From assembly GCF_000385925.1 (NCBI RefSeq), contig NC_021175.1:751501-815500 (forward strand): 64,000 nt of DNA. Direction: 5' to 3'. Below the pieces are notes generated by a model that did no database searches, was not told where the DNA came from, and saw only the letters and a list, made by a program, of their open reading frames with translations. The position numbers and the translations under genes are program-made. Shown here piece after piece: positions 54,221 through 62,765 of this stretch (positions are counted from its first letter, which is position 1; each line of letters begins with the position of its first letter). The stretch comes from Streptococcus cristatus AS 1.3089 (GTDB lineage: Bacteria > Bacillota > Bacilli > Lactobacillales > Streptococcaceae).

Positions 54221-54970
54221 ATGAATTTAAACATCGGAGAGCTAACTAGTTCTCTTGCCAATTACAGTTCTGGTACTAACCAAGCTGTAACGATGATGGC
54301 CGATGCTGTCCGACCTATTGGGTATATCCTTCTAGGTCTTTTTTTCTGGTTTGAAATGGCATCTTGGTCACAAATGGTAAAGACAAGAGGCGGTGCTCTG
54401 ACTCAAAAGATTTGGTTAGAAGCCTTGATGAAGTATCTATTTGCTTTCATCTTGATTACAGCCTCATCGCAGATATGTGATGCCATTCTGGAGTTGCTTA
54501 ATATTGTGGTCAAAGTGATTGCACATGTATCACCTGCAGTCAAAACGACTATTGATTCTAATATTTCTGGTGGAAAGGGAATCTTCGAAAAGACTATCAT
54601 CACTATAGTAGGAAAAGCTGCAAGTGGAGTAGCCAATATTGTACTCGGTATTATTGTATTCTTGCGTTACTTAGATCTCTACCAGCTCAAAGCTCTTGCT
54701 CCGTTACTGGTCTCTTTCTTTATGATGGATTCCTTACGATCGATAACGATCAACTTCCTGAAGTATTTTGCAGCATCAGCCTTTATTGGAGTTATTTTGA
54801 TCGTTGTTTCAGTCGTGTATGATTCGATTGTGGCAACAGATCTTCTTAAGGTAACAACTGCAGATAGTGGTACTTGGGGGACAGCTTTTGCTTCGATTGC
54901 TAAGGCAGTGATCTATATCTTTGTCATGGTTGGGACTGGCCGAAAAGCTAAGCAGCTTTTAGGGGTGTAG
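54221..54970 (+). CDS. VirB6/PrgH-like polytopic conjugation protein
   Basis: A 249-residue protein with about five membrane helices (PIGYILLGLFFWFEMASW, WLEALMKYLFAFILITASSQICDAILELLNIVV, GVANIVLGIIVFLRYLDL, FLKYFAASAFIGVILIVVSVVYDSI, VIYIFVMVGTG). It fits the TrbL/VirB6-type channel component, PrgH in pCF10. AGGAGTGG precedes the ATG. It lies between the PrgF- and PrgI-like genes, as expected. Confidence 0.82.
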   Translation: MNLNIGELTSSLANYSSGTNQAVTMMADAVRPIGYILLGLFFWFEMASWSQMVKTRGGALTQKIWLEALMKYLFAFILITASSQICDAILELLNIVVKVIAHVSPAVKTTIDSNISGGKGIFEKTIITIVGKAASGVANIVLGIIVFLRYLDLYQLKALAPLLVSFFMMDSLRSITINFLKYFAASAFIGVILIVVSVVYDSIVATDLLKVTTADSGTWGTAFASIAKAVIYIFVMVGTGRKAKQLLGV

Positions 54971-55020
54971 GACATGTTGGCTATGAAAATGCTACGGCCG
55001 TTTGATGGAAAGGAAAATAG

Positions 55021-55395
55021 TTGAAAAAAATTGGCTCAGAATTTTTAAGAGAATTTGAAACAGAAGATAGACCAATTCTATTCGGTCTAACCGCTAGAAT
55101 GATAGTCTTCTATTTGTGTTTAGTAATAGCTGTCGCAGGAACAGTTGCTATATATTTTCTTGGTTTACCTGATTGGTACATTTATCTTTGGGATGCTCTA
55201 TTTGTGGTTCCTGGGGCAATGTACGGTATGGGAATGACCAAGCGAATGCGGATTAAAGAAAAAATCAATTTCTTTTTCCGAATTCAGACTCGAAACTACG
55301 AAACTAACTTTGGAAAGGTAGGAATTTATACAAAAGATGAGTTTATTCAAAAGCAAAAGAGAAAAACTAGAAATCGCAGAAAAGAAAAAAATTGA
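55021..55395 (+). CDS. PrgI family conjugation membrane protein
   Basis: A 124-residue PrgI family protein, a small inner-membrane partner of the VirB4 ATPase. It shows FETEDRPILFGLTARMIVFYLCLVIAVAGTVA, a second helix around YIYLWDALFVVPGAMYGMGM, then a basic tail. The start is TTG at 55021 behind AAAGGAAAA; no better start exists. The last 59 bases overlap the VirB4 gene in another frame, a strong sign of coupled translation. Confidence 0.88.
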   Translation: MKKIGSEFLREFETEDRPILFGLTARMIVFYLCLVIAVAGTVAIYFLGLPDWYIYLWDALFVVPGAMYGMGMTKRMRIKEKINFFFRIQTRNYETNFGKVGIYTKDEFIQKQKRKTRNRRKEKN

Positions 55396-57700
55396 ACGTT
55401 TGCGCCGTCAAATGAAACCGACTACGCAAAATACGCTCAATTATACTACGCTGCATGAAGACGGACTGATGCACATTGCTCGTGAGAAGTATTCTCGCAG
55501 CTTTAAGCTGGGAGATGCCTCTTACTCGACAGCTCAACAAGATGAAAAAGAGGGAATCATCGATACAACGATGGATGCTCTTAATTTATTGGATGAAGGC
55601 AGTAACTATCAGCTCTTGGTGATTAATCGCCGAGTGTCTGATAATTCCTTACAAAATATCTTGTTTGAAGAAACGGACGATAACTTTAACGATTATCGTG
55701 AAGAGCTGAACGATATGATCAAGGAACGGTTTACGACGCACGCAAATAATTTTGAGGTGCATAAGTATATAACTATCTCAACAAATGCTGATGACCGTAA
55801 GCAAGCTCAGTTGTTGCTGCAAGATATTGGGGTGGCTTTAGGGACTCAGTTTCAAGAGTCGGATATTAGTTTTGGTGAGATGGACGGATTAGATCGACTG
55901 AAAGTCTTTTCTGAACTGTTACGAGATAACCCGTATGTCAATTTTGACTACAAAGAAATTGCTTTGAGCGGGCTATCAACTAAGTCTTTCGTCGCTCCGC
56001 ACAGAATTGAATTTCAGGAAAAACGAATGATGATGGATGACCGTTGGGTCAAGGTACTCTATGCGCAGCGTTATCCAAATTGGATGAGTGATCGTCTTAT
56101 TCGTGATTTGACGACACTGGGGTTGGAATTAGCTATTACTATCCATGCGGAACCCTACGAGAACGTCGAAATCTTAGGGAAGATTGATGATGCAGAGACA
56201 GATGCAGAAATCGGGAAACTTCGCTCTAAGCGGAAAGCTGCTCAATCCGGTATCTTTGACGATGCGGTGGTAGCTGGAGTTGACCAAGAAATCTCTGAAG
56301 CTACCAAGAAATGGAGAGATGAAATCACTGAGTACGATCAGAAAATCTTCTCTGGCTTGATTGCAGTTTACTTCAAGGCAGATAGCTTAGAAGAGCTGGA
56401 ACGTAACGAACAGAAGATCAAACGAGCTGGTCGGAAACTTGGTGTGGAGTTTGAAGATCTCTATTATTACCAGGAAGAGGCTTTGAATACGATTTTGCCT
56501 ATTGGAGAGTGCTTCCTGAACGTGAAGAAAAACTTCATGCGGAAAATGACTACGGCTAACATTGCGACTCAGGTACCCTTTACTAACGTAGACTTGAAGT
56601 CCGATAGTCCACTGGCTCGTTATTATGGTCAAAACCAGTTATCAAACAATATCATTACACTGGATCGAAAACGGGATCTGAACACGGGTTCTGGTGTTGT
56701 ATTAGGTTCTTCTGGATCTGGTAAATCCACAACAATCAAAGGTGGAGAAGTCATTCCAACCTTGTTAAAATATCCGGATGATCGAGTCATCATCGTAGAT
56801 CCAGAAGATGAATACTCGGATATTGGACGAGCTTTCGGCGCTCAGATGGTGGATATTTCGATTGGATCTAAAACTCATATCAATCTGTTGGATCTGCCAG
56901 ATCTGGATCAACTGGCCGAGGAAGACGATGATCCAATCGGGGACAAGGCAAACTTGTTAATGGGCTTGTTCGAATCCATTCTATCTGAAGTGACAGATGC
57001 TCAGATTGGGATTATTGACCGGGTAACTGGTCTGACTTATGAGCGGTACATGACAGAGGATTTCACACCAACTTTAAAAGAGTGGCACCAGGTCTTGAAG
57101 GAGCAACCGGAGGAAGAAGCTCAGGATTTGGCTCTGGCAGTGGAAACTTATACGAATGGCTCGCAAGACATTTTTGCTCATCATACTAATGTGGATTTGA
57201 ATCATCGCTTTGTTATCTTTAACCTGAAGAAATTGTCACATAAGCTGAAGCCTTTTGCTTTAATGGTTATTCAAGATTATATCTGGAATCAGATTGTCGA
57301 AAATCAAGGGAAATGTACCACTTGGGTTTACTTTGATGAAATGCAAATTCTATTTAAAAACAAGGCACAAGCAGATTTCTTTACTACATTGTATTCACGG
57401 ATTCGGAAATACGGTGCGATTCCAACTGGTATTACGCAGAACGTGGAAACGCTGGCTGCTGTGGAAGAAGGTCGGAAGTTGCTCTCTAACAGTGAGTTCA
57501 TGATTTTGCTTAAGCAAAAGCCTCAGGATTTAGCTATCTTAAAAGAAATTGTCAATCTGACGGATAAACAGATTCGCTATCTAGCTCGACCAAAAGCTAA
57601 GGGTACCGGTTTGATTGTAGCAGGGCCAGTTGTTGTTCCTTTTGAAAATCCAATTCCTAAGAATACCAAACTTTATGATTTAGTCGCAACGGACGCTTAG
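55337..57700 (+). CDS. VirB4/PrgJ-like conjugation ATPase
   Basis: A 787-residue cytoplasmic ATPase that powers substrate transfer through the type IV channel. Walker A is GSSGSGKST around residue 460, Walker B is TWVYFDEMQILF, and a C-terminal TGITQNVETLAAVEEGRKLLSNS motif follows. The N-terminal ~400 residues are the usual VirB4 domain that contacts membrane components. The start at 55337 lies inside prgI; the ribosome site is poor, as expected for coupling. The gene ends 10 bases before the PrgK-like gene. Confidence 0.93.
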   Translation: MSLFKSKREKLEIAEKKKIERLRRQMKPTTQNTLNYTTLHEDGLMHIAREKYSRSFKLGDASYSTAQQDEKEGIIDTTMDALNLLDEGSNYQLLVINRRVSDNSLQNILFEETDDNFNDYREELNDMIKERFTTHANNFEVHKYITISTNADDRKQAQLLLQDIGVALGTQFQESDISFGEMDGLDRLKVFSELLRDNPYVNFDYKEIALSGLSTKSFVAPHRIEFQEKRMMMDDRWVKVLYAQRYPNWMSDRLIRDLTTLGLELAITIHAEPYENVEILGKIDDAETDAEIGKLRSKRKAAQSGIFDDAVVAGVDQEISEATKKWRDEITEYDQKIFSGLIAVYFKADSLEELERNEQKIKRAGRKLGVEFEDLYYYQEEALNTILPIGECFLNVKKNFMRKMTTANIATQVPFTNVDLKSDSPLARYYGQNQLSNNIITLDRKRDLNTGSGVVLGSSGSGKSTTIKGGEVIPTLLKYPDDRVIIVDPEDEYSDIGRAFGAQMVDISIGSKTHINLLDLPDLDQLAEEDDDPIGDKANLLMGLFESILSEVTDAQIGIIDRVTGLTYERYMTEDFTPTLKEWHQVLKEQPEEEAQDLALAVETYTNGSQDIFAHHTNVDLNHRFVIFNLKKLSHKLKPFALMVIQDYIWNQIVENQGKCTTWVYFDEMQILFKNKAQADFFTTLYSRIRKYGAIPTGITQNVETLAAVEEGRKLLSNSEFMILLKQKPQDLAILKEIVNLTDKQIRYLARPKAKGTGLIVAGPVVVPFENPIPKNTKLYDLVATDA

Positions 57701-57710
57701 GAGGCTGATT

Positions 57711-60434
57711 ATGGATCAGGAAAAAGGCAGACCAAAGACAATCGGTCATAGGTTGGATCAGAAGCTGGAAACAGTCCGAAAGAATTATCGAACTGTAACA
57801 AAAGAAAGCGAAAAGCAGATGAGCAATCTTCAATCTCAGACCCGCTCTAAGCGCCAGTTGCTAAAAAAAAGTCGAAGTCAATTCCGGGCTTCTAAGGCTA
57901 AGGTCAAGAAAATCCAAAAAGAGTACAGGAATGTCCAGAGACAAGGAAAAGAGCTTGGCAAAGAAGGAAAGACGCTTCGTCCAGAGGATGCTAAGAAGCA
58001 GGATTTTCTCAAGCAAGAACTGGCTCAGGCAAAGCTAGAGAAAAAAGCTTTTAAGAAAACCTTTAAAGCTGCTCAAGAAGCTAATGGTGGTTCTCGGAAA
58101 AAGAAGCTTTTCCGAGCTGCTAAACAGGCTGTAGAACGTACTGCTAGTCAACAAGCCAGCTCTGCAGCGCATCAGGATGATACACTCTCAGATATAGCAC
58201 GAGCTAAGCATCAGTATCAGGATATCCAGATTCAGAGCAGGCGAGTTAAAACGATTGGTAAATACAGCAACAAACTTGTACAAGAAACAGTTAAGTCTAG
58301 CTATAGTCTTGGAAACAGACTCTACAATAAGACGAGGGGAAGAGGCTTTACTCGAACTCCAAAAGAGTTTTCTTGGGAAGGCAGGCTGGCTCGTCGTATT
58401 CAGGCTTACAAGAAACGCTTGGCTGGTTCTAAAACTAGTAAAGCTGTAAGGAAGGCTAGGAAAGCCTATCGTGTAGGCTCTAAACCGATTAAAGCAATCG
58501 TCAAAAATCCCTTTAGCTTAAAAGCTTATCTGATTGCTTTTGGTTTGCTTTTGTTTCTGGCCATACTTGGCATTGGAAGTTCAGGTATCACTCGTCAGGA
58601 TGAATTCGATATGAATGATACCTGGCTGTATTTTACGAAGCTGGACAGAGAAAAGTCCAATGATAAGGTTGATTATTGGACAAAGATTGATGATCCACTC
58701 TTGTACCTGAATTATAAGTATGATGAGATTACGGATAAGCTACAGATAGACGGCAATAAATATTTTTCAAAAAACACTCTAGGAAAAACGTATTTGGATG
58801 CTTTATGGAAGGATTTGAATGGAGATAAAGACAATCTTAAAACAATGGAAGAGCTTTACACCAAGAATAATCTTTATAAACTGGATAAGGATGAGCTAGA
58901 AGAATATAAACAACTCTTAGAAATTGCTAGAGATAGCGGAAAATATATGCTGCTGCAGGAGCTGGAGAATCCGTTTTATAAAGATGATCAGCCTGAAGCA
59001 CAGAATCCTATTCAGATTATTGAGCGCTTTGGGTACAAAAATAAAACGGAAGTCTTTAATGGTTCTGTTTTGCAAGCAACTGGTGGACAAACCTTACTTG
59101 CCGTTTTAGATGGAAAAGTGGAAGTCAAGGGAAACGATGTAGAAATCAGCGATCAGGATTCCAAGTTTCTGTATAAGGATGTAGACACGATTCGTTATAA
59201 AACAGGAGATCAAGTCAAGACTGGTGATATTATTGGGAAAGTATCTCCTAAAGGCAATCAAACCGTCTACTACCAAAAACTAGAACCTGATCGAGCTAAC
59301 CAGAAAGATAAAGACGGAAAGGTGAAGAAGAGCTGGACTTATGTCAATGTCGGATTTTACTTCCAGCATGTAGAATATACGCAAGCAACGTCGGTTGTTA
59401 GTGATATTGAAACATCTGGAGACAAAGGGAAGCGTGCTAGAGCCTTTGCGGATTTGATCAAAAAGAATATACCTGAGGCAACTGATGAAGGTATTGCAGC
59501 CGTGATGGGAGGCTTTGATATTGAAAGCTCCATCACTTTTAAACGCTATGAAACGGATTACTTGACGAATAACCAATTTGATAAGGTGGCAAAAGAGCCA
59601 ACAGCTGAAAACCTAGTTGGCAACTGGGGAGCTTTTCAGGCAATGTACCCGACTTTGCCTCTAAATGAAGGAGGCTACCTGGTCAATGGTTTGCACTATA
59701 TCGGGATTGGGATCGGTCAATTTACAGGGCCACGTGCCCTGGCATTATGGAACTTTGCCAAGGCTATGAATGGAGATATTTGGTCTGCAGAGGTTCAAAC
59801 CAAGTTCTTGCTGGAAGGTGATGATCCAACAAGAAGAGCAGCATTTAGAAGAGTTGTTACTTCGACTGGTTCTGTAGAAGCTCTCACAGAGGACTTTTTG
59901 AGCTCCTGGTTAGGAGTCCCAGGAAACAAGCTCTTAGAAAGGCAGTCTGCTGCACGGCAATGGCTGAATTTCTTGAAAAATAAGGGAGGTTCTACAGGAG
60001 TTTCTAGTAAACAAGTCCCAGCAGAATATAAAGATAAACTTCCTCATGGGCTACCTTCTGACCAAGCAATTTTACCTGGTCAAGGTTATCCAGGCAATGC
60101 GTATGCACTAGGAAACTGCACATGGTACGTCTACAATCGCTTTGCACAAATTGGGGTTCAACTATATCCTTATCTTGGTAATTCTAACCAATGGGTTGAT
60201 AGTGGTCGAGCTCAAGGATATGAAATTTCAACGACCCCTAAGCCAGGTTCTGCAGTTGTCTTTATGCCTGGTGTAGCAGGGGCTTCTCCAATCTATGGGC
60301 ATGTATCGTTTTGTGAATATGTCAATAGCGATGGTAGCTTCCTTGTTTCGGAAATGAACTATGGTGGTTTATATGTTATGAATTGGCGTACCTTAACACC
60401 ACAATCAGGTATCTATTTCGTTACGCCAAAATAA
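57711..60434 (+). CDS. PrgK-like cell-wall hydrolase of the conjugation machine
   Basis: A 907-residue protein. The basic N-terminus (~1-265) is followed by one membrane helix (AYLIAFGLLLFLAILGIG) and an external part with three modules: a LytM-like fold at ~440-560 lacking its metal ligands (VLDGKVEVKGNDVEISD, KTGDIIGKV); a lysozyme-like transglycosylase at ~580-760 (VMGGFDIESSITF, GIGIGQFTGPRALALWNF); and a C-terminal CHAP amidase with Cys in LGNCTWYVYNRF and His in YGHVSFCEY. This is the three-module layout of pCF10 PrgK, which opens peptidoglycan for the channel. Confidence 0.9.
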   Translation: MDQEKGRPKTIGHRLDQKLETVRKNYRTVTKESEKQMSNLQSQTRSKRQLLKKSRSQFRASKAKVKKIQKEYRNVQRQGKELGKEGKTLRPEDAKKQDFLKQELAQAKLEKKAFKKTFKAAQEANGGSRKKKLFRAAKQAVERTASQQASSAAHQDDTLSDIARAKHQYQDIQIQSRRVKTIGKYSNKLVQETVKSSYSLGNRLYNKTRGRGFTRTPKEFSWEGRLARRIQAYKKRLAGSKTSKAVRKARKAYRVGSKPIKAIVKNPFSLKAYLIAFGLLLFLAILGIGSSGITRQDEFDMNDTWLYFTKLDREKSNDKVDYWTKIDDPLLYLNYKYDEITDKLQIDGNKYFSKNTLGKTYLDALWKDLNGDKDNLKTMEELYTKNNLYKLDKDELEEYKQLLEIARDSGKYMLLQELENPFYKDDQPEAQNPIQIIERFGYKNKTEVFNGSVLQATGGQTLLAVLDGKVEVKGNDVEISDQDSKFLYKDVDTIRYKTGDQVKTGDIIGKVSPKGNQTVYYQKLEPDRANQKDKDGKVKKSWTYVNVGFYFQHVEYTQATSVVSDIETSGDKGKRARAFADLIKKNIPEATDEGIAAVMGGFDIESSITFKRYETDYLTNNQFDKVAKEPTAENLVGNWGAFQAMYPTLPLNEGGYLVNGLHYIGIGIGQFTGPRALALWNFAKAMNGDIWSAEVQTKFLLEGDDPTRRAAFRRVVTSTGSVEALTEDFLSSWLGVPGNKLLERQSAARQWLNFLKNKGGSTGVSSKQVPAEYKDKLPHGLPSDQAILPGQGYPGNAYALGNCTWYVYNRFAQIGVQLYPYLGNSNQWVDSGRAQGYEISTTPKPGSAVVFMPGVAGASPIYGHVSFCEYVNSDGSFLVSEMNYGGLYVMNWRTLTPQSGIYFVTPK

Positions 60435-60446
60435 GAAAGGAAAAGA

Positions 60447-61100
60447 ATGTATAATCAAAAGTTAATCAAAGTAACAAAGGTCATCCTTATAGGAGTCTGT
60501 GCCATTTTCTGTATTTTATTGGGCTATTCTGTTGCACAGGTGCAGCAGAATTTCACCCATAATGGCCAGAAGCAGGAACAGATAAAACAACATAAAAAAG
60601 AAAAGGAGCAGAAGCAAGCTTCTCTTTCTGAAAAACAAGTCAAAGATTTTCTAATCGCTTACTACACTAAAAAGGATTTGGAAGAGAACCGTCCACGATA
60701 TAAGCCTTTTATGACTGATTCAATGTATCAGGAGGCAGTCCAAGAAGAGGATAAGCCCGTCAATCAGACATATAAAGGCTATGTCGTCGATCAGGCTTTC
60801 GAATCTGCCTCTATCTATATTGATGTCGAGCACAAGGTGGCTTTGGCTCAAGTACAGTACACTAGTACAACTTTAACGGAAAAAGATAACCGAGATTCTA
60901 AAGGGCTTACCGGAACAACTAAAGTCACTATTCGGCTGACCTATGTAGAACAAGACGGGAAGCTTTTAATCAATAATATTGAGTCAATCGTATTGACTGA
61001 AGCCAGGGGGCAGGGGATTGGAACCTATACAGACACTAGCAGTTCTAGCTCCACTCCAGCTACCTCTTCTGAGAAAACAAGTTCGTCGAGTAGTCAATAA
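60447..61100 (+). CDS. PrgL-like conjugation protein
   Basis: A 217-residue bitopic protein. A short cytoplasmic start, one helix (VILIGVCAIFCILLGYSVAQV), a charged stalk, then an extracellular domain at ~75-185 with an NTF2/VirB8-like look (VKDFLIAYYTKKDLEENRPRYKPFMTDSMYQEAV...TYVEQDGKLLINNIESI), and a Ser/Thr-rich end. It takes the PrgL position, 12 bases after the PrgK-like gene, with GAAAGGAAAAG as ribosome site. Confidence 0.82.
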   Translation: MYNQKLIKVTKVILIGVCAIFCILLGYSVAQVQQNFTHNGQKQEQIKQHKKEKEQKQASLSEKQVKDFLIAYYTKKDLEENRPRYKPFMTDSMYQEAVQEEDKPVNQTYKGYVVDQAFESASIYIDVEHKVALAQVQYTSTTLTEKDNRDSKGLTGTTKVTIRLTYVEQDGKLLINNIESIVLTEARGQGIGTYTDTSSSSSTPATSSEKTSSSSSQ

Positions 61101-61110
61101 GGAGAATTAG

Positions 61111-61350
61111 ATGAATAAGAAAATAACTCAGTTAGAAAATAAGCTTGAGAAAATCAGAAAAGATAAAACCAAAGCGCAGCAACAGAAAGAAGAAGCGGAA
61201 AATAAAATAAAGAGCTGCCTAGCTCAGGAAAAGGATATAGAAGCTCAGCTATTCGTTGCTCTTTCAGAAGAAAGCGGCCTATCCTATCAGGAAATGAAGG
61301 AACTAATCCTTCCAGTACAATCAAATAATCAAGGAGAAAATCATGTATAA
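61111..61350 (+). CDS. Small coiled-coil protein of the transfer operon (PrgM position)
   Basis: A 79-residue charged protein, mostly coiled coil (ITQLENKLEKIRKDKTKAQQQKEEAENKI), with a C-terminal helix (SGLSYQEMKELILPVQSNN). By location it matches prgM of pCF10; similarity in sequence cannot be judged. AAGGAG precedes the ATG. Its last eight bases overlap the next start. Confidence 0.75.
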   Translation: MNKKITQLENKLEKIRKDKTKAQQQKEEAENKIKSCLAQEKDIEAQLFVALSEESGLSYQEMKELILPVQSNNQGENHV

Positions 61351-62215
61351 AATTATCAATCAACTGACTAAGCAAGAAGAAGACTTTGAGAATCGAGATG
61401 ATCTTCTTTCTAAACTTGAAATCATCAATGAGCGGATGAAGAGCAATAGAATCAGTGGAAGTTATCAGCTCTATTTTCTTACTACAGAAGGTGAAATCTT
61501 ACAGGAACTTACCCTAGATATGCCGTTTGTTGAGATCATTGATCAGTTGCTGGAAAATTTTGGCACAAGTGATAGGAAGAAAAAGAAAGGGCTACTTGAT
61601 TTTTTGGCGAGGCATAAAAACAAGTCCTCTAAGTCTAAGCAATACTTAGATCCAGAGGATGATAATAATGTAACAGCACAAGAAGCGGATCTTGAACGTG
61701 ATCGGATTGCCAAGTTGGTGACAGGCAAGTCGGAACTTGGAAAGCCTGAAACGAAAAGTGAAGATTCAGAAACTCCCTCTGAATGGACTACGGAACTTTT
61801 CAGTCGATTGGATGCTGAAGAAGAGGAACATCTACAAGGGCAGGCAAAAGTGTCTGAATCAGTACCTAAACAAGAAACCGTTCCAGTCGTTAAAAAGCCC
61901 GCTCAAGAAGAAGTATCAGAAATTCTTGATAGAAAAGAAGAAAAACACTCCTTTGAGCCAAGCTATGAAGTTTCTCATGTTGCTGCAGTTGATCTCACTT
62001 CTGAGGTTGTCGATAGTTTTGAAGTACAGACGATTGCCTATAAGCAATCAATCAAACAGCAGATCCAGTTTAATGAAAAATATATCAATGATGCTAATGA
62101 GGAGATTATAGCGTGTCAAAATAGGATCAATGAACTGCAGCAACAAATTCTTGCTAAGGAAGAACAAGCTGCTAAACTGAAGGATCTTTATTTCAAAATT
62201 GATGAGGTGAGCTAA
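61343..62215 (+). CDS. Transfer-operon cytoplasmic protein (PcfA position)
   Basis: A 290-residue protein with a folded N-terminus (~1-75, YKIINQLTKQEEDFENRDDLLSKL), a long acidic low-complexity middle, and a C-terminal coiled coil (FNEKYINDANEEIIACQNRINELQQQILAKEEQ). No catalytic motif is seen. The position between the PrgM- and PcfB-like genes suggests a PcfA-type accessory role. It overlaps its upstream neighbour by eight bases and ends one base before pcfB. Confidence 0.72.
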   Translation: MYKIINQLTKQEEDFENRDDLLSKLEIINERMKSNRISGSYQLYFLTTEGEILQELTLDMPFVEIIDQLLENFGTSDRKKKKGLLDFLARHKNKSSKSKQYLDPEDDNNVTAQEADLERDRIAKLVTGKSELGKPETKSEDSETPSEWTTELFSRLDAEEEEHLQGQAKVSESVPKQETVPVVKKPAQEEVSEILDRKEEKHSFEPSYEVSHVAAVDLTSEVVDSFEVQTIAYKQSIKQQIQFNEKYINDANEEIIACQNRINELQQQILAKEEQAAKLKDLYFKIDEVS

Positions 62216-62216
62216 A

Positions 62217-62765
62217 ATGGAACAAGAACAAGTGGTAGCCCAGTTAGGACGGGCAACTCTTGTGACAGGAGAGGTGCTTTTAAAGGGTCTCTTCCTGGTA
62301 TGCTCTAAAGCAGTGGAGATCTACCAGTTCAAAGGTGAAAATACCCACTTTACCGGTGAGGCAGACTGGAATAAATTCATGGCAACAGCGGATACCAAAG
62401 AAGTCCAGCAATTACTACAAAATGAAGTCAATCTCGAGGCGGTTCGCAAAGAACTCGGCCAATACGGGATTGGCTTTTCTTTTTATACCCACCCGGACGG
62501 TAAGACAACCCTTGCTTTCAACGCAAAAGACAAGGGGGTAGTGGAGCAAGCTTTTAAGGATGTCCTAGAAGGCATCACAAGAGATCCAAAAGGCTTCAAT
62601 GAGCGGAACCTTAAAAACGGGAAAACCAGCTCATTTGAAGAGAAAATGAAGCATTTTAAAGCGGTGGAACAAGAGAAAATTCGTTCTCTGCAGGTGAAGA
62701 TTCATACCAAGGAATTTGTCCTTCCAGAAAACATTGAACCCCATATTGGAGGAAAAGTGAAGTGA
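62217..62765 (+). CDS. PcfB family protein (DUF3801)
   Basis: A 182-residue PcfB/DUF3801 protein (VTGEVLLKGLFLVCSKAVEIYQF, EADWNKFMATADTKEVQQLLQNEVNLEAVRKELGQYGIGFSFY, FEEKMKHFKAVEQEKIRSL). PcfB helps deliver DNA-processing proteins to the coupling protein PcfC in pCF10. It overlaps the next gene by four bases (GTGA), consistent with the two working together. Confidence 0.86.
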   Translation: MEQEQVVAQLGRATLVTGEVLLKGLFLVCSKAVEIYQFKGENTHFTGEADWNKFMATADTKEVQQLLQNEVNLEAVRKELGQYGIGFSFYTHPDGKTTLAFNAKDKGVVEQAFKDVLEGITRDPKGFNERNLKNGKTSSFEEKMKHFKAVEQEKIRSLQVKIHTKEFVLPENIEPHIGGKVK